Below, one piece after another: positions 9,576-19,854 of a DNA stretch of 64,000 nucleotides. The stretch is from Hahella sp. CCB-MM4 (GTDB lineage Bacteria; Pseudomonadota; Gammaproteobacteria; Pseudomonadales; Oleiphilaceae), in the NCBI RefSeq assembly GCF_002260525.1, contig NZ_MRYI01000003.1:545823-609822 (forward strand), written 5' to 3'. The translations under genes were made by a program, and so were the position numbers. The notes under the pieces were generated by a model. It saw only the letters and a program-made list of their open reading frames with translations. It made no database searches and was not told where the DNA came from. Within the stretch, counting starts at the first letter, position 1. Each line of letters opens with the position of its first letter.

Positions 9576-9604
9576 AAAAAACCGGGGTAATCCCGGCTTT
9601 TTGC
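9576..9604. terminator. Bidirectional terminator between M48 gene and gspD
   Basis: CCGGG-GTAAT-CCCGG flanked by A-run on one side and T-run on the other. It can serve both convergent genes. Confidence 0.85.
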
Positions 9605-9623
9605 TTTTCATCTATTGATCTAT

Positions 9624-11564
9624 TTATTGTTCCAGCTTATTGGCCTTGTATAGATCATTGATATCCGGCTTGACCATTTTCGCTGCATGCTCGTCGCCTT
9701 CTGCGTTCTTCTTAATGTTGAAGTTCAGCTCCCACAAAGCATTATACTTTTGCATGCTGATAGCCGAAGCTTCTTCTTTATCCCGCAGAATTGTGGGCTT
9801 AAGGAATACCAACAGATTCTGCTTATCCTTTGTTCTGGAGGTACTCCTGAACAGAACACCTAACAGTGGGATATCTCCCAGCAGAGGCACTTTGGCTTCA
9901 CTGGTACGGTAATTTTCACTGATCAAACCTCCCAGAACGATGGTTTCTGAGTTATCCGCCAAAACAGAGGTTTTGATCTGACGCTTATTGGTAATCAAGT
10001 CCGATGCGTTCTCATTTGAGGGAGCGATCGAAGAGGACTCCTGCTCAATTTCCAGTCTCACCAGATCGCCGTCACTAATGGAAGGGGTTACTCTGAGGGT
10101 CAAACCAACATCCTGACGCTCGATGGTTGTAAAAGGATTCGTGGTCCCATCTGTTCCCGTGGCTGTCTGACCGGTACGGAACGGAACATTCTGGCCGACA
10201 ATGATTTCAGACTGCTGGTTGTCCATGGTGATAATGGACGGAGTAGACAGCAGGTTTGCCTGCCCACTGGTTGCCAATGCCTGGATCAGCGCTGCCCACT
10301 GTGCACCGCCTTCATTTTGCTCACCCACCCCGATCGCGGCGATATCACCCAGAGCGATGTCTGTGGTTTGTGATGCAATCGCACTTAATACAGCTGATGC
10401 AGAAATACCCACGTTGGTGAAGTTAGTCAGACCTGCTGGCCCTGAGTCACCACTAATGTCACCTGCGGCCAGCTGTACGCCCAGCTGACGACTCAGACCG
10501 TCACTGATCTCCACGATAGCCGCTTCGATCAGAACCTGCGCCCGGCGAATATCCAACTGCTCTATAACAGCCTCAATTTCCTTCATCATGGAAGGTTCCG
10601 CCCGGACAACCAGAGCGTTCAAACCTTCATCGGGGAAAATGCTGACTTTACCTGAGCCCGGAGCAGCTGTGCCTTCACCACCTTTGGCGGGAGCGATATC
10701 GCCCATCAAGCCTTTTAACAATTCAGCCAGCTTTTCCGCATCGGCATGACGCAGGTTAATCACTTTTGTGGTTCCGGTTACGGCTGCCGGCTGATCCAGC
10801 TTGGTTATCAACTCCCGCATTTTGTCACGGAAGTTCTCGTCTCCTTTCAGAATCAATCTGTTGCTTCGTTCATCCGCCACCACACTGAATTTATTGGCAG
10901 ACTTGGTTGGCCCCTTACCGAGCTCAGCAGGCGCTAACTCCTCCAGCAGCTTCACCATGTCGCCTACCCAGGCTTCCTGGAGCTGCACAACTTCCAACTC
11001 GTAGTTGGAGGGGCTATCCAACTCTCCAACAATTCTCTCGATACGCTGGATGTTATTCACATGGTCACTGATGATCAGGGCATTAGCTGCTGCAACACCC
11101 GCCAGATGACCATACTTCGCCACCATTGGCCTCAGGATAGGCACAAGCTCCAGTGCGTTGGCGTTCTTCACCTGAATCACCCTGGTGACCAATTGCTCCT
11201 TTGGCACAGATTTAAAAATCTTGAGATTTTCCGCCGTCTGCTTGGCTTCGTTCTGTTGAACAATCTTGATAACGCCTTCAGATGGAATGGCCGCAAATCC
11301 ATGAACGTTCAGTACCGAAAGGAACATTTCATAGATTTCTTCCTGAGACATAGGCGCGTTGGAAATAACGGTAACCTTCCCCTTTACCCGGGGATCAACT
11401 ACAAAGCTGTAGCCGGTAATGTCAGCAATCTGAGTGATAAATGCGCGAATATCCGCATCCTTGAGGTTTACCTTCCAGGTTTGATCTTCAGCCCATGCCC
11501 CTCCTATCAGAAAGCATGACAACAACAGAGCCAAAACAGAGGTTTTTATCGTTTTCATATCCAT
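9624..11564 (-). CDS. gspD: Type II secretion system secretin GspD
   Basis: Forms the outer-membrane secretin ring through which folded proteins leave the periplasm. The 646 residues contain a Sec signal peptide ending at A-W-A (about 25), the N0 domain (about 28-100), repeated N1-N3 modules (about 120-390, with typical V-x-x-L-R-x-A-D-A-E-K-L-A segments) and the secretin core (about 400-605) with V-G-Q-N-V-P-F and the final V-P-L-L-G-D-I-P-L-L-G-x-L-F-R motif. It is the third gene of a gspN-gspC-gspD minus-strand operon, starting 39 bases after gspC. The start could also be the ATG two codons later. Confidence 0.96.
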   Translation of the reverse strand: MDMKTIKTSVLALLLSCFLIGGAWAEDQTWKVNLKDADIRAFITQIADITGYSFVVDPRVKGKVTVISNAPMSQEEIYEMFLSVLNVHGFAAIPSEGVIKIVQQNEAKQTAENLKIFKSVPKEQLVTRVIQVKNANALELVPILRPMVAKYGHLAGVAAANALIISDHVNNIQRIERIVGELDSPSNYELEVVQLQEAWVGDMVKLLEELAPAELGKGPTKSANKFSVVADERSNRLILKGDENFRDKMRELITKLDQPAAVTGTTKVINLRHADAEKLAELLKGLMGDIAPAKGGEGTAAPGSGKVSIFPDEGLNALVVRAEPSMMKEIEAVIEQLDIRRAQVLIEAAIVEISDGLSRQLGVQLAAGDISGDSGPAGLTNFTNVGISASAVLSAIASQTTDIALGDIAAIGVGEQNEGGAQWAALIQALATSGQANLLSTPSIITMDNQQSEIIVGQNVPFRTGQTATGTDGTTNPFTTIERQDVGLTLRVTPSISDGDLVRLEIEQESSSIAPSNENASDLITNKRQIKTSVLADNSETIVLGGLISENYRTSEAKVPLLGDIPLLGVLFRSTSRTKDKQNLLVFLKPTILRDKEEASAISMQKYNALWELNFNIKKNAEGDEHAAKMVKPDINDLYKANKLEQ

Positions 11565-11603
11565 AGATTTTTATGATCAGTTGGTATCCGCGTATTTAAG
11601 CAA

Positions 11604-12443
11604 TCAGCGTAAAGGATAGTTGATGGTGAATACCGCGCCATCACGCTCTATCTCCACTTCCAGCATTCCGCTTTCGTAGAGTTCCTGCAGCTTTTGCCTG
11701 TCTTCCTCAATGTTACCCAAAACATGGCCATTTACAGAGCGAATTACATCGCCCTTTTGCATGCTCATAGCTCCCAGCATTGGATTATTTCCGTTGAACA
11801 CATACCCCGACGGCCCTTCTCCCGAACTGTTAGGACTTAGCCCTACGGAGGCCAGCGCAGCTCTGGGATCTTCAGCCAGCCTTTGCTGTGCCACATTCAT
11901 AAACTCTTCCGGGCTACCCACAGCACCAGAAGGATCCGGCCGGGAGACTTCCTCGATGTTGGCAGCAGCAATTGTGGCGCCTTCTTCAAAGGTCAGTTTT
12001 TCCAGCGCCCCGGCGCGACTAAGTAGTATATGATCGTGATAAACCGCTGCCAATTTTGCATTTCCCGGCAGCTCTTCATCAATCCGATAATACTCGGCGT
12101 TACGCCCCCGTTCTGCAATGATTGCCCCGGACTGTTTTCCTTCGACACCCACCACAACGCCATATAAATCCAGCCTCAGCTTGGTTTCCGGCGCTTCAAC
12201 CTGCTTAAGGGAAACCTGCTCCTGCTTGGCTTCGGCTTTGCCAAACAGATTCCAGGACAAATAATTTCCCGGAGCAGAGGTTCCACCGGTACTGGATTTT
12301 GCCGTTCCCCCTGAAGCCAGTACAACGGCATTTGGAGCTCCCTCCCAGATCAACCAGGTTAACTTGGCAGACTGCCAGGCTACCGTCGCAATCAAAACAA
12401 CCAGTATCCACCAGGCAAGCTTGGCAATAGTAGACGATTGCAT
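11604..12443 (-). CDS. gspC: Type II secretion system protein GspC
   Basis: GspC links the inner-membrane platform to the secretin. The 279-residue protein has a short cytoplasmic tail, one transmembrane helix (about 8-30), the homology region (L-x-L-x-G-V-V in K-L-R-L-D-L-Y-G-V-V, about 87-97) and a C-terminal PDZ-like domain (about 200-279: G-D-V-I-R-S-V-N-G followed by L-E-V-E-I-E-R-D-G). Only four bases separate it from the gspN stop, and its AGGTGA ribosome site lies inside the end of gspN, so the two are translationally linked. Confidence 0.93.
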   Translation of the reverse strand: MQSSTIAKLAWWILVVLIATVAWQSAKLTWLIWEGAPNAVVLASGGTAKSSTGGTSAPGNYLSWNLFGKAEAKQEQVSLKQVEAPETKLRLDLYGVVVGVEGKQSGAIIAERGRNAEYYRIDEELPGNAKLAAVYHDHILLSRAGALEKLTFEEGATIAAANIEEVSRPDPSGAVGSPEEFMNVAQQRLAEDPRAALASVGLSPNSSGEGPSGYVFNGNNPMLGAMSMQKGDVIRSVNGHVLGNIEEDRQKLQELYESGMLEVEIERDGAVFTINYPLR

Positions 12444-12447
12444 GGGT

Positions 12448-13203
12448 CTATATCACCTTCTGCTGAATTCTGAAGACCACATCGTCCGGCCCGGAATTTC
12501 CACTCCAGGGCGCACCAGCCAAATCAAGCAGGCGTCTTCGAATCTGGATTTTTGCCACGCCATCGGGGCTCAGCTGCGCCTGCATAACGGCCTTACCACT
12601 TGCCTCTTCTGCTACCTCAAGCGCAATTTCCTGCCCTTTCTGGGTAATCTGACCGACTAATGGCGGCATGACCGCAGACTGGACCTGCCTACCCATAGGG
12701 TAGCTGACGGTCCCACCGGCCCATTTACCCTGGCCGGTCAGCTGTATTGGCTTACCAGTACTGGTATCCACCAAAGCATTCAGACGCTGAATGGTTAAAA
12801 TCCCACTCAGATCCAAGCGATGTTGCCGCAGCATTGGATTCAGAGCAGCGAGGTCCAGAACCAGATTGCCATTCACCTCGGCATTTTCAGACCCTTTAAG
12901 CGCTCCATTGGCACTCAGCTCAATACGGTCAGATCTGAAATCAATATGGATCAGGGAATCGGAAGTGATCAGACTCAGCGGGGACAATTCCCAGGAAACC
13001 ACGCCTTGCAGCTGAGAGCTGTTCAGCAGGGCTTCGCCGTCCCAAAGCGTCCCGTTCGTCTGTTGTACCTTGACCGGTAACTGCTGTAGGGGAAGCACTC
13101 CCTGAGCATATTCCCAGGCGAAGCTCACTGGCATGTACAACACTAGAGCAGTCAGATAACTCAGGGCGGCCACAACGATTATCGCTAAGGATTTAAGAAT
13201 CAC
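12448..13203 (-). CDS. gspN: Type II secretion system protein GspN
   Basis: A 251-residue protein with one N-terminal membrane helix (about 3-24) and a beta-rich periplasmic body with repeated hydrophobic strands, typical of GspN, an accessory and often dispensable part of the system. It starts with GTG at 13203. The membrane helix begins right after this codon, so a later start would cut it. It is the first gene of the gspN-gspC-gspD unit. The remaining gsp genes (E to M) are not in the window. Confidence 0.88.
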   Translation of the reverse strand: MILKSLAIIVVAALSYLTALVLYMPVSFAWEYAQGVLPLQQLPVKVQQTNGTLWDGEALLNSSQLQGVVSWELSPLSLITSDSLIHIDFRSDRIELSANGALKGSENAEVNGNLVLDLAALNPMLRQHRLDLSGILTIQRLNALVDTSTGKPIQLTGQGKWAGGTVSYPMGRQVQSAVMPPLVGQITQKGQEIALEVAEEASGKAVMQAQLSPDGVAKIQIRRRLLDLAGAPWSGNSGPDDVVFRIQQKVI

Positions 13204-13716
13204 TTCCAGCCCTTTAAATACCGCATATTACTTACTCTCTTACTTCCATTTATTCTAGTTATCCTGCGAAGCCGTGCCCCTTCTCACCCGGGGTTCTTTT
13301 GTCTTCGTAGTCACCGTCGATTCATGACGGAATAAATCTTTGCCTCAACTGATCCATGACAGGTCGACACATTGTGACAACAGAACCGTGACCAGCAGAA
13401 CCACAACTATCGACCTCGTGACAATTGTGTCAGTAGCCGAACTTTCTAATCAATTAGCAGCACTATAGCAAGCCTGAGGATAATTTTCGGCGTTAACGTT
13501 CGTTAATACTCTAATTTCGAGACAATTTTCCCCAACACAGAGTCAAATCGCTGCGCACCATATCATACTATTTGGGGGAGTTGTGTGACTATCAGCCACT
13601 TAAAGATTTTGCTGAATGATTTCCAGCCTTGGCGTGTACATTAACAAACCACCTCTGAATCACTAGATCGATTCCCATGATTCATCAAGGCTCCATAGGT
13701 AAGGTTTATCAATGCC
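13204..13716. other. Intergenic region between gspN and groEL
   Basis: About 510 bases without a convincing gene. It contains two related 14/15-bp units at 13374-13402 (GTGACAACAGAACC and a variant) and a short palindrome ACAATTGT near 13420. The gspN operon promoter should lie here, but I cannot pick one with confidence. Confidence 0.5.
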
Positions 13717-13747
13717 AAAAAAAACCCCGGAAGTTCCGGGGTTTTTT
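13717..13747 (-). terminator. Rho-independent terminator of groEL
   Basis: AAAACCCCGG pairs with CCGGGGTTTT around a short loop. On the minus strand a run of eight T follows. It lies 19 bases after the groEL stop. Confidence 0.93.
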
Positions 13748-13765
13748 CGGATCGGGGGGGATGAC

Positions 13766-15424
<1,659 letters not shown>

Positions 15425-15474
15425 TTAGAGTTGATGACAATCAATAGGGTTCGCGTATCGAGATGGCGGAAGAA

Positions 15475-15765
15475 TTAGTCTTCCAGAACACCGAATACGT
15501 CGCTTTCACTCATGATCAGCAGCTCTTCGCCGTCAATCTTAACAGTGCTACCGGCATACTGGCCGAATACCACTTTGTCACCGACTTTGACCGCCAGAGG
15601 ACGCACGTCGCCGTTGTCCAGGATACGGCCTTCGCCCACAGCCAGTACTTCACCTTGAGAAGGCTTTTCTGCCGCATTGCCAGGCAGAACGATACCACCT
15701 GCAGTCTTAGTTTCTTCTTCCTTACGGCGTACCACGATACGATCGTGTAATGGACGAATATTCAT
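15475..15765 (-). CDS. groES: Co-chaperonin GroES
   Basis: The 96-residue lid of GroEL. It has the typical start [14 protein letters not shown], the mobile loop [11 protein letters not shown] (about 18-28) that docks on GroEL, and the conserved V-G-D-K-V-V-F segment. The start follows GGGAGA. First gene of groES-groEL. Confidence 0.99.
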   Translation of the reverse strand: MNIRPLHDRIVVRRKEEETKTAGGIVLPGNAAEKPSQGEVLAVGEGRILDNGDVRPLAVKVGDKVVFGQYAGSTVKIDGEELLIMSESDVFGVLED

Positions 15766-15881
15766 CTCGTTATTTCTCCCAGTTAGATTTAACTAGCCGA
15801 TTTTTTTGTGGTTGATAGTCTGCTACTTCCCACTCAGAGCAATAGACGCCTGCAGTAAGCAGCAATAAATTGTGGTTGGAT

Positions 15882-15908
15882 AAATGGGGGTATCAGCCTC
15901 AATTTCAA
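15882..15908 (-). promoter_or_regulatory. Sigma-32 (RpoH) heat-shock promoter of groES-groEL
   Basis: On the minus strand TTGAAA (15903-15908) is followed after 13 bases by CCCCATTT (15882-15889). This matches the known sigma-32 consensus (CTTGAAA, 11-16 bases, CCCCATNT) almost perfectly. It lies about 115 bases before the groES ATG. No CIRCE element is present. Confidence 0.88.
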
Positions 15909-15938
15909 CACCCCCAAACAAAAAAATTTGGAAAAAAG

Positions 15939-16481
15939 TTAATTTTTTTCCGATTTGCTATCCTGGCCATTGTTTTCGCGAGTGTATTCCCCCTCGAAAA
16001 CCCTCACGCTATCGTCTCCGCCAGGCTCGTTGAACGGCGAGCGCCCTCCTGCCTGACTGCCTCCGATGTCCGGCCCGGAATAAAACGATCCCTGTTGATA
16101 GAAGGTTTGAGTACGGATACTGGAGCTGTTTACCAAACGTTTTTGAAGAAATCCGATCAACCCCTTTCGGGTAAATGGCAAAATCAGGCTTAACCCCAAT
16201 ACGTCAGTGATAAACCCCGGCGTGATCAGCATGACGCCGCCCATCAGCAGGGCCACACCTTCCATTAACTCTGATGTGGGCATTTCACCCCGATTCATCT
16301 TCTCCTGGACCTGGGCAATCAGACTGAACCCCTGACGGCGGAGCAGCCAGACACCGGTCATCCCGGTGAGAATCACAATGCCGACGGTGGCCCAGAAGCC
16401 AATCATCCCTCCTACCTTGATAATCAGGAATATTTCACAAATGGCAACCAACGGTATCAGGAATGGAAGACGGCTAAACAT
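15939..16481 (-). CDS. fxsA: FxsA family membrane protein
   Basis: A 180-residue inner membrane protein with helices at about 4-22, 27-48 and 75-100 and a hydrophilic, Gly/Ser/Asn-rich tail. The segments G-x-x-x-T-x-x-x-I-x-x-T-G and G-x-L-L-x-x-P-G-F-I-T-D-x-L-G (here M-L-I-T-P-G-F-I-T-D-V-L-G) are diagnostic of FxsA. In E. coli, overproduction of FxsA relieves F-plasmid exclusion of phage T7. The normal function is unknown. Its position just upstream of groES matches many gammaproteobacteria. It is read in the same direction but has its own upstream region. Confidence 0.92.
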   Translation of the reverse strand: MFSRLPFLIPLVAICEIFLIIKVGGMIGFWATVGIVILTGMTGVWLLRRQGFSLIAQVQEKMNRGEMPTSELMEGVALLMGGVMLITPGFITDVLGLSLILPFTRKGLIGFLQKRLVNSSSIRTQTFYQQGSFYSGPDIGGSQAGGRSPFNEPGGDDSVRVFEGEYTRENNGQDSKSEKN

Positions 16482-16684
16482 GAGATCTCAATCTGGCCCT
16501 TTATCAGGGGAATGGATAGGTAAAAAGTACAATGACAGTTATGAAGATGGTTACAAATATGGAAATATCAACCCACCTTCGATAATTTATCGCCCTTGAA
16601 GATTTAATTTTCGATTCGTGAATGGTGGACGCCACCCTGTCCGCCACAATAACAAAACCCAAAAGGTTAAGAAGGATAAAAACT

Positions 16685-17446
16685 ATGCAAGTTAAAGACG
16701 CTGTTGTTGCTATTACTGGTGGTGGCCAAGGGTTGGGACGCTCCATGGCTCTGTATCTGGCCGCAAAAGGTGCCAGGCTGGCCCTGATCGATATGCTGGA
16801 AGACAAACTCAATGAAACGGTGAAGCTGTGCGAAGAAGCCGGCGGGCAAGCCAAAGGCTACGTCTGTAATGTCGCCAAAGAAGATCAGGTAGAAGCGACT
16901 TTCAGCGCCATCAGCCAGGATTTCGGAGGCTTGGACGCGCTGGTCAACAACGCTGGAATCCTGCGTGACGGCATGTTGCTCAAGGCTCAGGACGGGAAAG
17001 TCACCAAAAAGCTCAGCCTGGAACAATGGCAGGCGGTCATTGACGTCAACCTGACCGGTGTATTCCTTTGTGGACGTGAAGCCGCAGTCCAGATGATTGA
17101 ATCCGGCCGCAAAGGCTGCATTATTAATATTTCCAGCGTTTCACGGGCCGGCAATTTTGGCCAGACCAACTACTCTGCCGCCAAATCCGGCGTTGTGGCA
17201 ATGACGGTTGCCTGGGCCAAAGAATTGGCCCGATACGGTATTCGCAGCATGGCAATTGCCCCCGGCTTTATTCAAACAGAAATGACAGCCTCCATGAAAC
17301 CGGAAGCCCTGGAAATGATGACCAAGCAGATTCCGCTTCGCAGAATGGGGCAACCGGATGAAATTGCTCATACTGTGGCCTACATCATCGAGAATGACTA
17401 TGTCTCAGGCCGCGTTGTTGAAGTGGACGGCGGCATAAGAATATAG
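16685..17446 (+). CDS. SDR family oxidoreductase, FabG-like
   Basis: An NAD(P)-dependent short-chain dehydrogenase/reductase of 253 residues. It shows the cofactor motif T-G-G-G-Q-G-L-G (about 10-17), N-N-A-G (about 88-91), the catalytic Ser about 143, Tyr/Lys pair in Y-S-A-A-K (about 157-161) and the P-G-F-I-Q-T segment. The C-terminal D-G-G-I-R-I resembles FabG-type 3-oxoacyl-reductases, but the substrate cannot be told. ATG at 16685 follows AAGGA. An upstream in-frame start at 16622 would add an unconserved leader. Confidence 0.93.
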   Translation: MQVKDAVVAITGGGQGLGRSMALYLAAKGARLALIDMLEDKLNETVKLCEEAGGQAKGYVCNVAKEDQVEATFSAISQDFGGLDALVNNAGILRDGMLLKAQDGKVTKKLSLEQWQAVIDVNLTGVFLCGREAAVQMIESGRKGCIINISSVSRAGNFGQTNYSAAKSGVVAMTVAWAKELARYGIRSMAIAPGFIQTEMTASMKPEALEMMTKQIPLRRMGQPDEIAHTVAYIIENDYVSGRVVEVDGGIRI

Positions 17447-17513
17447 GTCTGCATTGACCGTAACAGCAGAGATTGAGGGCCTGGGCGGCTCTCAGTTTCT
17501 TCCTGCCTCCCCC

Positions 17514-17543
17514 TATTCACAAGAGCCTTATTCAAAAGAGCAT
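17514..17543. repeat. Two 15-bp tandem units upstream of the ATL gene
   Basis: 17514-17528 and 17529-17543 share TATTCAxAAGAGC. The pair lies directly before the preferred start of the next gene, which supports that start rather than an upstream TTG. Confidence 0.6.
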
Positions 17544-17549
17544 TACTGT

Positions 17550-17870
17550 ATGCCTGCCTCTGAGGTAAACGATCGAATCCAGGCCATCTGGTTTGTTGTC
17601 AGCCGAATTCCCAAGGGAAAAGTGTCAAGTTACGGCCAGATAGCCCGTATGGCAGGACTTCCCGGCTTGTCACGCTACGTGGGTTATGCGTTAAGACAAT
17701 TACCGGAAGAGACCGAAATTCCCTGGTTCAGAGTCCTCAACAGCCAGGGACGTATTTCATTTCCTCCCGGGAGTCCCTCTTTTTTACGACAACAGAGTCA
17801 GCTTATACTGGACGGCGTAGAAGTCCGGCAGGGAAGAGTTAATCTTAAGCTTTTTGGCTGGAACCCTTAA
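17550..17870 (+). CDS. Alkyltransferase-like DNA repair protein (ATL)
   Basis: A 107-residue protein of the O6-alkylguanine-DNA alkyltransferase fold. The catalytic P-C-H-R-V motif is replaced by P-W-F-R-V (about 73-77), so it cannot accept an alkyl group. ATL proteins bind O6-alkylguanine in DNA and hand it to nucleotide excision repair. The R-x-V-G-Y-A-L-R segment (here S-R-Y-V-G-Y-A-L-R) includes the arginine finger region. Met at 17550 is chosen because it gives the usual ATL length. A TTG at 17454 would add 32 residues encoded partly by a tandem repeat. Confidence 0.9.
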   Translation: MPASEVNDRIQAIWFVVSRIPKGKVSSYGQIARMAGLPGLSRYVGYALRQLPEETEIPWFRVLNSQGRISFPPGSPSFLRQQSQLILDGVEVRQGRVNLKLFGWNP

Positions 17871-17903
17871 CAGCCCTGTTCAGCAGCTGCGGAAGGATAT
17901 CCC

Positions 17904-19175
17904 ATGAACGGCAATCGCTCTCATCATAATGAGAAGCCCCAGTTCGATAAGACGCTCGAGCAGGCTCAGCTTGAGGAAAGCCCGCCAGATTCCAGCAAAG
18001 GCCGCACTGGTTACGATTGGAAATCTCTAGCCACCAGGGCTCATGCCCTCACCCATCTCGGCCTGCGCTCAGCGGGAGAAGTCTCCAGACTGGTGGCTGA
18101 AATGCATGCCACCATATCGTCAACACCAGGTCTTTCCCTGAACCTGAAACGCAACCCGTTTCAAGGTCAAATCAGGTCGACTGACGCGCCGCTGCCCTAT
18201 CAGATTGTCAGCGGAACCTTTGACTGGCTGTCCCAATTGATGGAGGCCACCTCTCCCGGAGAGGTAGACTTCGCCGATTCCCGCTGGCGCAGGATGAGAT
18301 CGGCATTGAACGGGATCACCGGAGACAAACTGGAACATTGGCACAACAAACTGGCCATACAGATGGCTTTTGTCGATTTACACGGCCATAAGATGGCTGA
18401 CAGCAAAACGGCTTCAACGAAGGGACGAGTGCTGTTTCTCCACGGACTCTGTCACTCGGAACTGGACTGGCTGTCCAGGTCACATATTCGCTATGTCCGA
18501 CAACTCGAAGAGGCAGGGCAGCAGGTTATCTGGCTACGGTACAACAGCGGCCTCAATATATATCAGAATGGAAACAGACTGGCCGATCTGCTAGAACTCA
18601 ACGGTATGGGAGATCTTCCCCTTACCCTGATCGGCCACAGCATGGGAGGCCTGGTCATTCGTAGTGCCTGTCTTCATGCGCAAAATACCAATCAACGCTG
18701 GCTCGACTCGCTTTCACAGGCAGCCTACATAGGAACCCCTCATCTTGGCGCGCCTCTGGAACGGGCCGGTAATCTGGCAAACTCCCTGATACAAATCACT
18801 CCTTACGTGAAACCATTCGCACGACTGGGCAATATCCGCAGCCAAGGCATCCGGGACTTGAGATTTGGCTATATTACCGAAGCAGAAGCAATGGCCGGCG
18901 AATCGTCCCGAAAGGATGTGAGAACGATGATTGAGCCCTTACATCCAGGCTCCAGACATCTTTTTATCGCTTCCGACCTCACCACGCCAGCAGGATACGA
19001 TCTGATTGGAGATGGGCTCGTCCCCGTCAGCAGCGCGCTGGGCGAACACCGATCGGAGCACATGAATTTAACTGCACCGGACATGGAAAAAGTGTTTATT
19101 GAGCATCTTGATCATATCGCAATGCTCAGGGATACCAGAGTCTATAAGACGCTGGAGAAACATCTCAGCTTTTGA
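17904..19175 (+). CDS. Alpha/beta hydrolase, lipase-like
   Basis: 423 residues without a signal peptide. The C-terminal two thirds form an alpha/beta hydrolase: oxyanion region F-L-H-G-L-C-H (about 176-182), nucleophile elbow G-H-S-M-G-G (Ser about 249), a likely Asp in D-G-L-V-P-V (about 374) and a His in E-H-L-D-H-I (about 409-412). The T-P-H-L-G-A-P-L-E segment is typical of PGAP1-like esterases and lipases. The N-terminal 150 residues are helical and unrecognised. A GGAAGGA ribosome site supports the start. The stop codon is the first codon of a tandem repeat. Confidence 0.85.
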   Translation: MNGNRSHHNEKPQFDKTLEQAQLEESPPDSSKGRTGYDWKSLATRAHALTHLGLRSAGEVSRLVAEMHATISSTPGLSLNLKRNPFQGQIRSTDAPLPYQIVSGTFDWLSQLMEATSPGEVDFADSRWRRMRSALNGITGDKLEHWHNKLAIQMAFVDLHGHKMADSKTASTKGRVLFLHGLCHSELDWLSRSHIRYVRQLEEAGQQVIWLRYNSGLNIYQNGNRLADLLELNGMGDLPLTLIGHSMGGLVIRSACLHAQNTNQRWLDSLSQAAYIGTPHLGAPLERAGNLANSLIQITPYVKPFARLGNIRSQGIRDLRFGYITEAEAMAGESSRKDVRTMIEPLHPGSRHLFIASDLTTPAGYDLIGDGLVPVSSALGEHRSEHMNLTAPDMEKVFIEHLDHIAMLRDTRVYKTLEKHLSF

Positions 19176-19232
19176 GCTCTTGGCTTTTGAGCTCTTGGCT
19201 TTTGAGTTATTGATTGTTGAGCTCTTGATTCA
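19173..19232. repeat. Four 15-bp tandem units joining two convergent genes
   Basis: Units start at 19173, 19188, 19203 and 19218, each beginning TGAG and close to TGAGCTCTTGGCTTT. The first unit begins exactly with the TGA stop of the plus-strand hydrolase. The last ones encode the C-terminal eight residues of the minus-strand FMN reductase. The unit length is a multiple of three. Confidence 0.85.
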
Positions 19233-19749
19233 AGGCAATGGCGGCCGAGAAAGCTTGTAGTGAGTTCACCAGGGCTTGGGCAATCTCGACATGTCCTGCG
19301 ATGCCGTCCGCATCCAGTCCACTTCCCAATAAAGGCACTGACACTGACGCTTCCTCGATGATGTTGCCGGACATGGTGGTAATCACCTCCCGTAAAGCGG
19401 CCTGGGCATGGGAGGCTCTGGGGGAGGTATTAATCAGTGCCACAGGCATGTAGACAAACTCCTCTCCACTTACCAGCCAATCCAGGGCATTTTTCAACAC
19501 TCCAGAAATTCCATGGGCATATTCAGGGCTGGCAACGACCAGCCCATCCGCTTTTGCCAGCTCCCCTTTCAAATCCTCCACGGCAGCGATATGACGATCT
19601 TCAAGATCGGGGTTAAACAGGGGCAGGTCCCCTATTCCCTTATAGACGACGAAATCAATACCTTCAGGCGCTAGCAGGGACATGGCCTCAATTACAGCGC
19701 TATTGTAAGACAGCTTTCGTAAACTGCCGGAAATGGCCATCACTCTCAT
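19207..19749 (-). CDS. NAD(P)H-dependent FMN reductase / quinone reductase
   Basis: A flavodoxin-fold reductase of about 181 residues, of the ChrR/ArsH/azoreductase superfamily. It shows the FMN phosphate loop S-G-S-L-R-K-L-S-Y-N (about 7-16), the S-P-E-Y-A-H-G-I-S-G (about 75-84) flavin ring segment and N-A-L-D-W-L. Likely substrates are quinones, chromate or free flavin, and they cannot be separated by sequence. ATG at 19749 is chosen. A TTG at 19758 has the better-spaced GAGGAG and remains possible. The C-terminal eight residues come from a tandem repeat and are probably not part of the conserved fold. Confidence 0.9.
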   Translation of the reverse strand: MRVMAISGSLRKLSYNSAVIEAMSLLAPEGIDFVVYKGIGDLPLFNPDLEDRHIAAVEDLKGELAKADGLVVASPEYAHGISGVLKNALDWLVSGEEFVYMPVALINTSPRASHAQAALREVITTMSGNIIEEASVSVPLLGSGLDADGIAGHVEIAQALVNSLQAFSAAIALNQELNNQ

Positions 19750-19854
19750 ATGTTTCAATGTACTCCTCAATGCCTGAATCTATTTTCTATTTTTCTAACG
19801 GGTATTCGACTGCGATCTGATTTGCCTTAGACCAGAATCCGGGTGGGCGGACAC

